Source of the DNA: Chlorella sorokiniana
Lineage: Eukaryota > Chlorophyta > Trebouxiophyceae > Chlorellales > Chlorellaceae
Assembly (NCBI GenBank): GCA_025917655.1
Contig: CP084619.1
Location: forward strand, 248,001 to 312,000
Direction of reading: 5' to 3'
DNA length: 64,000 nucleotides
In this document: positions 60,063 to 64,000 of the stretch, one piece after another
How the letters are laid out: every line of letters begins with the position of its first letter
Position numbering within the stretch: position 1 is the stretch's first letter
The notes under the pieces: generated by a model
Told to the model about the DNA's origin: nothing
What the model saw: only the letters and a program-made list of their open reading frames with translations
The model's database searches: none
Position numbers and translations under genes: made by a program

Positions 60063-61262
60063 GCAAGCAAGATGCGTTTTGTCCACAGCCTAGTGGACTC
60101 CAAGCTGTCGTGAGGTGACTGCAGTGTGGTGTGGACGCCACATCTGGTGGCCTTAGCCGCCCAGCGCGCAGTTGTCAGCGGCAGCACCGGCAGTGGCAGC
60201 GCAATATGCTTCTGGAACAGCATCATCAGCCAGCCAAAGTCCAGCCTGCAGCTGCGGGCCCTTGCTTGCAGCATCCGCCTTGCGGCGCCGGCGTGCAGCA
60301 GCGACGCAGCGACCCGTGGTCATCCTGGGCAGCGCAAAATGAAGTTGCACTGCAGCCTGTTGGCATCGGGTTCAATGCCGCCACGCCGCTGCCCATCTGT
60401 GCAGAGAGGGTGGCAACCACAGCTCTCGAAGCTATTCGCAGCGCGTGGCAGCAGCCGCCCAGCAAGCCAGGCGCATGTGTGAACAGCACTACTCCCGGTC
60501 GGTGCGGCTGCCCGGTCTCCGCCGCAGGGTACAGCATGCAGCCGTACTTAACAAAGGACGTGGCGGCAGGCCCTTATGCAACTGCGCATGGGTTCACCCT
60601 GGGGGCCTGAAGGTTTGAAGGATGATTGCGCACCAAGCAGGTGTGCCCACTCTGTTCACAACTCGGCGGCCCTGACGACACATTGAGTCCACCAGCGTGT
60701 CAAACAGCCGGAGCTGCTGCACCTTCGCTGCCTCCACCTGGGCACCTTCAATGCCAAGCGCTGCACACCGCACGCGGCATGATTGCCAAAGCCGCCTCTT
60801 AAGACCAGGGTGAAAGGGAATTATCGGGAAGAGGACTCCCGGCCTTATGACGCTCGTTAACTACATATTAAGTCGTCTGACTGGTGGGAGATTTTAGGAG
60901 AAGAAGAAGAAGAACACGCGCAGGGCGTTGATCACTAGTTGTCCAAAGTGATCATGGTTGCAACCGGTTGCGAGGTACACGTGGTACTCGTGGTGCGGTG
61001 GTTATAATCCAAACTCCCGGCTACCCAGACAACGAGCGACTGCTCGCTCCCATTGGGTGCCTTGCAGGCTGCATGGCCTGTCAGGTTTGCGCCCAACCGC
61101 CATGTCAAGAATCCACGCTGTGGGTAGCGCAACTGCTGCCGGTGCCTGTTCTCGAGGTTTCATCGTTTGCGAGGTCTAACGTTTGGGGAAAGCTAGCGAT
61201 GCGCGACAAGTAATTCCATCTTGCCCCGATCGAGGTTGCTGACTGGTTCCTGCTTTGGTCCG
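60063..61262. other. intergenic, mostly unassigned
   Basis: Apart from the repeat arm at 60693-60734 there is no recognised feature. A frame at 60131-60610 (plus) has scattered Ala/Cys/Gln residues and no motif; it may be further retroelement debris. The last 300 bp should hold the promoter of the next gene. Confidence 0.4.
60693..60734 (-). repeat. arm 2 of a dispersed inverted repeat
   Basis: Minus strand codes EAAKVQQLRLFDTL, then continues VDSMCRQGRRVVNRVG, which differs from arm 1. It is therefore a second, separately diverged piece of the same repeat family in opposite orientation, about 1.4 kb away. Confidence 0.85.
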
Positions 61263-64000
61263 ATGCAGCTGGACAAACGCATCGCTGACGCCGCTTACCT
61301 TCGTGATGTGGCCAGCGAGGTCGCCTCCCGGGAGGAGCAGGGCCGTCGGCAGGGACGGCGTCGTGGCACCAGCGGCGGCGCACGAATGTTGTTATCCCTT
61401 CTGCTGCTGGCCTTCTGTGCGGCTCTGCTTTATGCGGGGCCAATATACCCAAGCTCTGTCCAGCAGCTGCACCTGCACCTACGCCTACCCCAGGCTTCAC
61501 AGAACCTAGAGGTCAACCTGGGAGGCGGCGGGTTCATGGCCGAAGACAGCGTGCAAAGTGCAGTTGCAGCAGCAGTCAGCAGAGCCAGCACCAACACTCT
61601 GTCCTTTGAGGTGTGCAGTGGCTTTGCACATCAGCGAGTGGATATAGTGTTTGGTGAGTTTCACTATGCTGAAGGCTGCCACTCTGCGCTTGGCAGGGCC
61701 CGCCCTAAACATCCATCTCCTGGCCCCCAAGTATCAGTTCTGTGGCCGCTATTTTGCTACTGCGCTGCAGGCTTGGTCCTCGCGGCCGAGTTAAACCGCA
61801 CGCTGGTGCTGCCACGGTTGTTGCTGGACCGCAGCCATGCCAGAGATGGCCAAGATAGCGATGACAGTTACGTGGACTTTGGGTGAGAGCGGGCAGCGCT
61901 GTTTAGTGTTTCTTGTAGCATTGTAGGAAGTGGATCTGGGGGATGAAAGCATTGCTATGCCCCATATCCTTTGGGTTTCGCACTGCCGCTTACAGGGAGA
62001 TGTTTGATGTCAATGCTTTTATGAGTGGTTTGAGTGCTCTGGGCGTGCACGCTTCAGCCATCTTTCCACCACGCTCGAGAACCACCGCTGGCCGTTTGGC
62101 AGACTTTGACAGCGTGCAGGCACTGCGCAGCTTTTATGCATCAAGACAACACTTGAGGTGAGGGTGTCACAGCCAGCAGGACTGGTTGCTGGAGTCCACT
62201 CCGTTCCTTGGTACTTGTTTTGCTAAATGGCAGGGGTGCGCAATCTCACTGTTTGTTGTACCGTCTGCGGCTGCAGGGTGGATTGTCCAGCTTTCCGTAT
62301 GCCTGCGGATCTGGTCACAAAGCATGAGAAGCTTGTGTTTGCAGCATTGGATGCCCTGCGTCCAGCTCAGCCCCTGCGGGCCATGATCGACAGGCAAGAG
62401 TTGTGGCTCGGCATGCAACGTCGTGCAGGGCTAGATGTTGCTTGGGCTTCTCTTGCAGCCTTGTATTGTGTGCGGCTACCACATTCACCTTGTTAATGAT
62501 GAGGGAAGTTGTACACTGCAGGGCTGAAGAGCAGCTGCGCAGCATGAGCGGAAGTGGCGCTTTCAACGTTTTACAGTTGAGGGCTGATGATGAGTGGCGG
62601 TCGCACTGTGCCAACTGGGAATCCATTGAGGATGGTGCGCCCTGCACTGCTCGGTGTAGCTTTGGGAATGGTTGGGCTTTATTTATGGAGCTTGCAGGGA
62701 AACTGTAGGTATCTTATGTGTGCTTGATCCTGCACCCATTGTGCAGGTATTGTTCGCAACAATTGCATGAACAACACCGCGAGGATTGGCAACCAGCTGC
62801 GGCTGCACCGTGTCGACCGCCAGGCACAGTTTGGGGATGTGGAGTGATCTGCTCTGCCTGTGGACCGTGACTAGCATTCTCGCTTCATCGTGATGCATAT
62901 TGCAACAATGAGGACAGGCTTTGCAAAGTTTTGATCCGCACAGCTGTCATGCGCCGCAGGTGCCGCTATTACTTTCCATCCGTAAGGGTAGCCTGAGTTC
63001 CAGCTTGATGCAACAAGCCCTGCAGAACCTCGAAGCGCACAGGTGCTGAGCTGGCCATGTTTCGTCTTGATGTTTTTGGCCTTGGCAACACATTTGATCT
63101 TGATCGTTGCAAGACTTCATTAACCTGTTTGGCATCTGCAGCTACAAGGTTGTATTGCACACTGACATTTTTGGGCGCGACATGAGGGTGCCAGTGCTGT
63201 CAAGAGAGGAAGCGGAGCTGGTGAGCTTTCAAGGTTTTCCGACCCATCTGATGTCCTTCCGCTGCAGTGCTGAGCATTTGCTCTCTTCCTCATGCAGGTG
63301 GACTACTACCTGGCGCTGGCCTGTCAGCAGTTTGTGGGCAACAGTGTGTCGGTATCCAGTGCCCTGCTGATCATGGAGCGGTGGCAAGCGGGCCGGTTTG
63401 CTACTTACTACAATGGCGGCAACATCCCCCTGGAGGCCTTCATGCCGCTGTTTCAGTGAGGCTGGGCCTGTGAAAGCCTTTTTGCTGTCGTAGGGAGCTG
63501 CAGGATGGATGCACTGCATTTAGAAACACGGTCACCGCAATTCGCCCTGCTTGCAGAATGCCATGGGTGTTCACTTACAACGACTGGTCTGCTGGCACTG
63601 AGTACGACTACATGGTGAAGGCGGCTGTGACATCTGGCATCGAAATTGCTCGCATGAAGCCGTACTGCATGTACAGCGGCAAAACAACGTCCGAGATGTA
63701 CCAGTGGTTCTTGAGCAAGGGCGTGACCATCATTCAGGTTCCTGGGGGCTGGGGTTCAGGTTTCAGCGTGCTGCTGCCGCTCATGGGGCAAACTCCCGGT
63801 TGACCTGATATCCGGAAGGAAATTGGCACTGTCCTTTTGTGTGCTTGACCTTTGCAGCACGAGCCTTTATGGCGGGGTGCGTTGGTCAAGGAGGGCGCGC
63901 GCAACAAGGAGGCCAACTTGGCGCACTCACACCTGTACAAGACAGGCGGCACGCTGGTTGCCACCTTCCAGCGCATCGACATCCCCATCCTGCGCCAATT
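61263..64000 (+). CDS. O-fucosyltransferase-like / second glycosyltransferase fusion (truncated by window edge)
   Basis: The start at 61263 gives MQLDKRIADAAYLRD, a basic stretch (EEQGRRQGRRRG) and a signal anchor (MLLSLLLLAFCAALLYAGPI), so type II. The O-FucT-like domain follows: GFAHQRVDIVFGLVLAAELN, then RTLVLPRLLLDRS (donor-site region), FGEMFDVNAFMSGLSALGVH, DCPAFRMPADLVTKHEKLVF, FNVLQLRADDEWRSHCANWE, LALACQQFVGNSVSVSSALL and ATYYNGGNIPLEAF. The exon ending at 63456 (TTT CA) splices in frame to the exon at 63557 (A ATG CCA TGG), continuing PWVFTYNDWSAGTEYDYMVK, KPYCMYSGKTTSEMYQWFLS, GVTIIQ, HEPLWRGALVKEGARNKE, HSHLYKTGG and VATFQRIDIPIL. This second part resembles a GT-A-type nucleotide-sugar transferase N-terminus. 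The catalytic DxD is expected beyond the edge. Confidence 0.8.

Overview
This window is nuclear DNA from a green alga, most likely a Chlorella-like trebouxiophyte. The DNA is GC-rich, nearly every gene is split by many short introns (GT...GCAG ends, donors often GTG), a nucleus-encoded plastid ClpC is present, and the E2 enzyme and calcium uniporter are of the plant type. I saw no prokaryotic operon, CRISPR array, rRNA or convincing tRNA.

Layout. 1-2616 (-): 5' part of a DYRK-type kinase, cut by the left edge. 3776-6403 (+): PRP38B-like splicing factor. 7018-8914 (+): SAND/VARL-like putative regulator. 9319-11427 (+): TOM40. 11654-12878 (-): UBC7/UBE2G1-type E2. 14181-16862 (-): exostosin (GT47-like) glycosyltransferase. 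17848-19296 (-): membrane-anchored sulfotransferase. 19894-21940 (-): membrane-anchored clan GH-A-like hydrolase, copy A. 22529-36208 (+): the U5 snRNP core protein PRP8. 36209-38544: no recognisable gene. 38545-39663 (+): mitochondrial calcium uniporter. 40252-45694 (+): plastid ClpC. 46245-47073 (+): small plastid-like protein with a DnaJ-type zinc motif. 47408-52081 (+): organellar M3 oligopeptidase. 52792-54496 (+): NST/TPT-family transporter. 54664-56250 (-): polysaccharide pyruvyl transferase. 56797-58907 (-): GH-A-like hydrolase, copy B. 59277-60734: retroelement debris with a 14-A run. 61263-end (+): a fusion of an O-fucosyltransferase-like domain and a second glycosyltransferase-like domain, cut by the right edge.

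Two themes stand out. First, conserved housekeeping genes (splicing: PRP8, PRP38B; organelle import, proteostasis and ion transport: TOM40, ClpC, M3 peptidase, MCU). Second, two blocks of glycan genes (14-22 kb and 52-64 kb). Most of their products start with a short basic stretch followed by one hydrophobic anchor, the topology of Golgi type II enzymes. Exostosin, sulfotransferase, pyruvyl transferase, two paralogous hydrolases, a sugar-type transporter and a double transferase together suggest a route to an acidic (sulfated and/or pyruvylated) cell-wall or secreted glycan. That route is inference.

A caution for any user: about twenty exons of otherwise intact, highly conserved genes (three in PRP8 alone) read correctly only if one base is added at or beside a short run of identical bases. 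These look like sequence or assembly under-calls, not gene decay. Coding spans are therefore given from start to stop ignoring these breaks.
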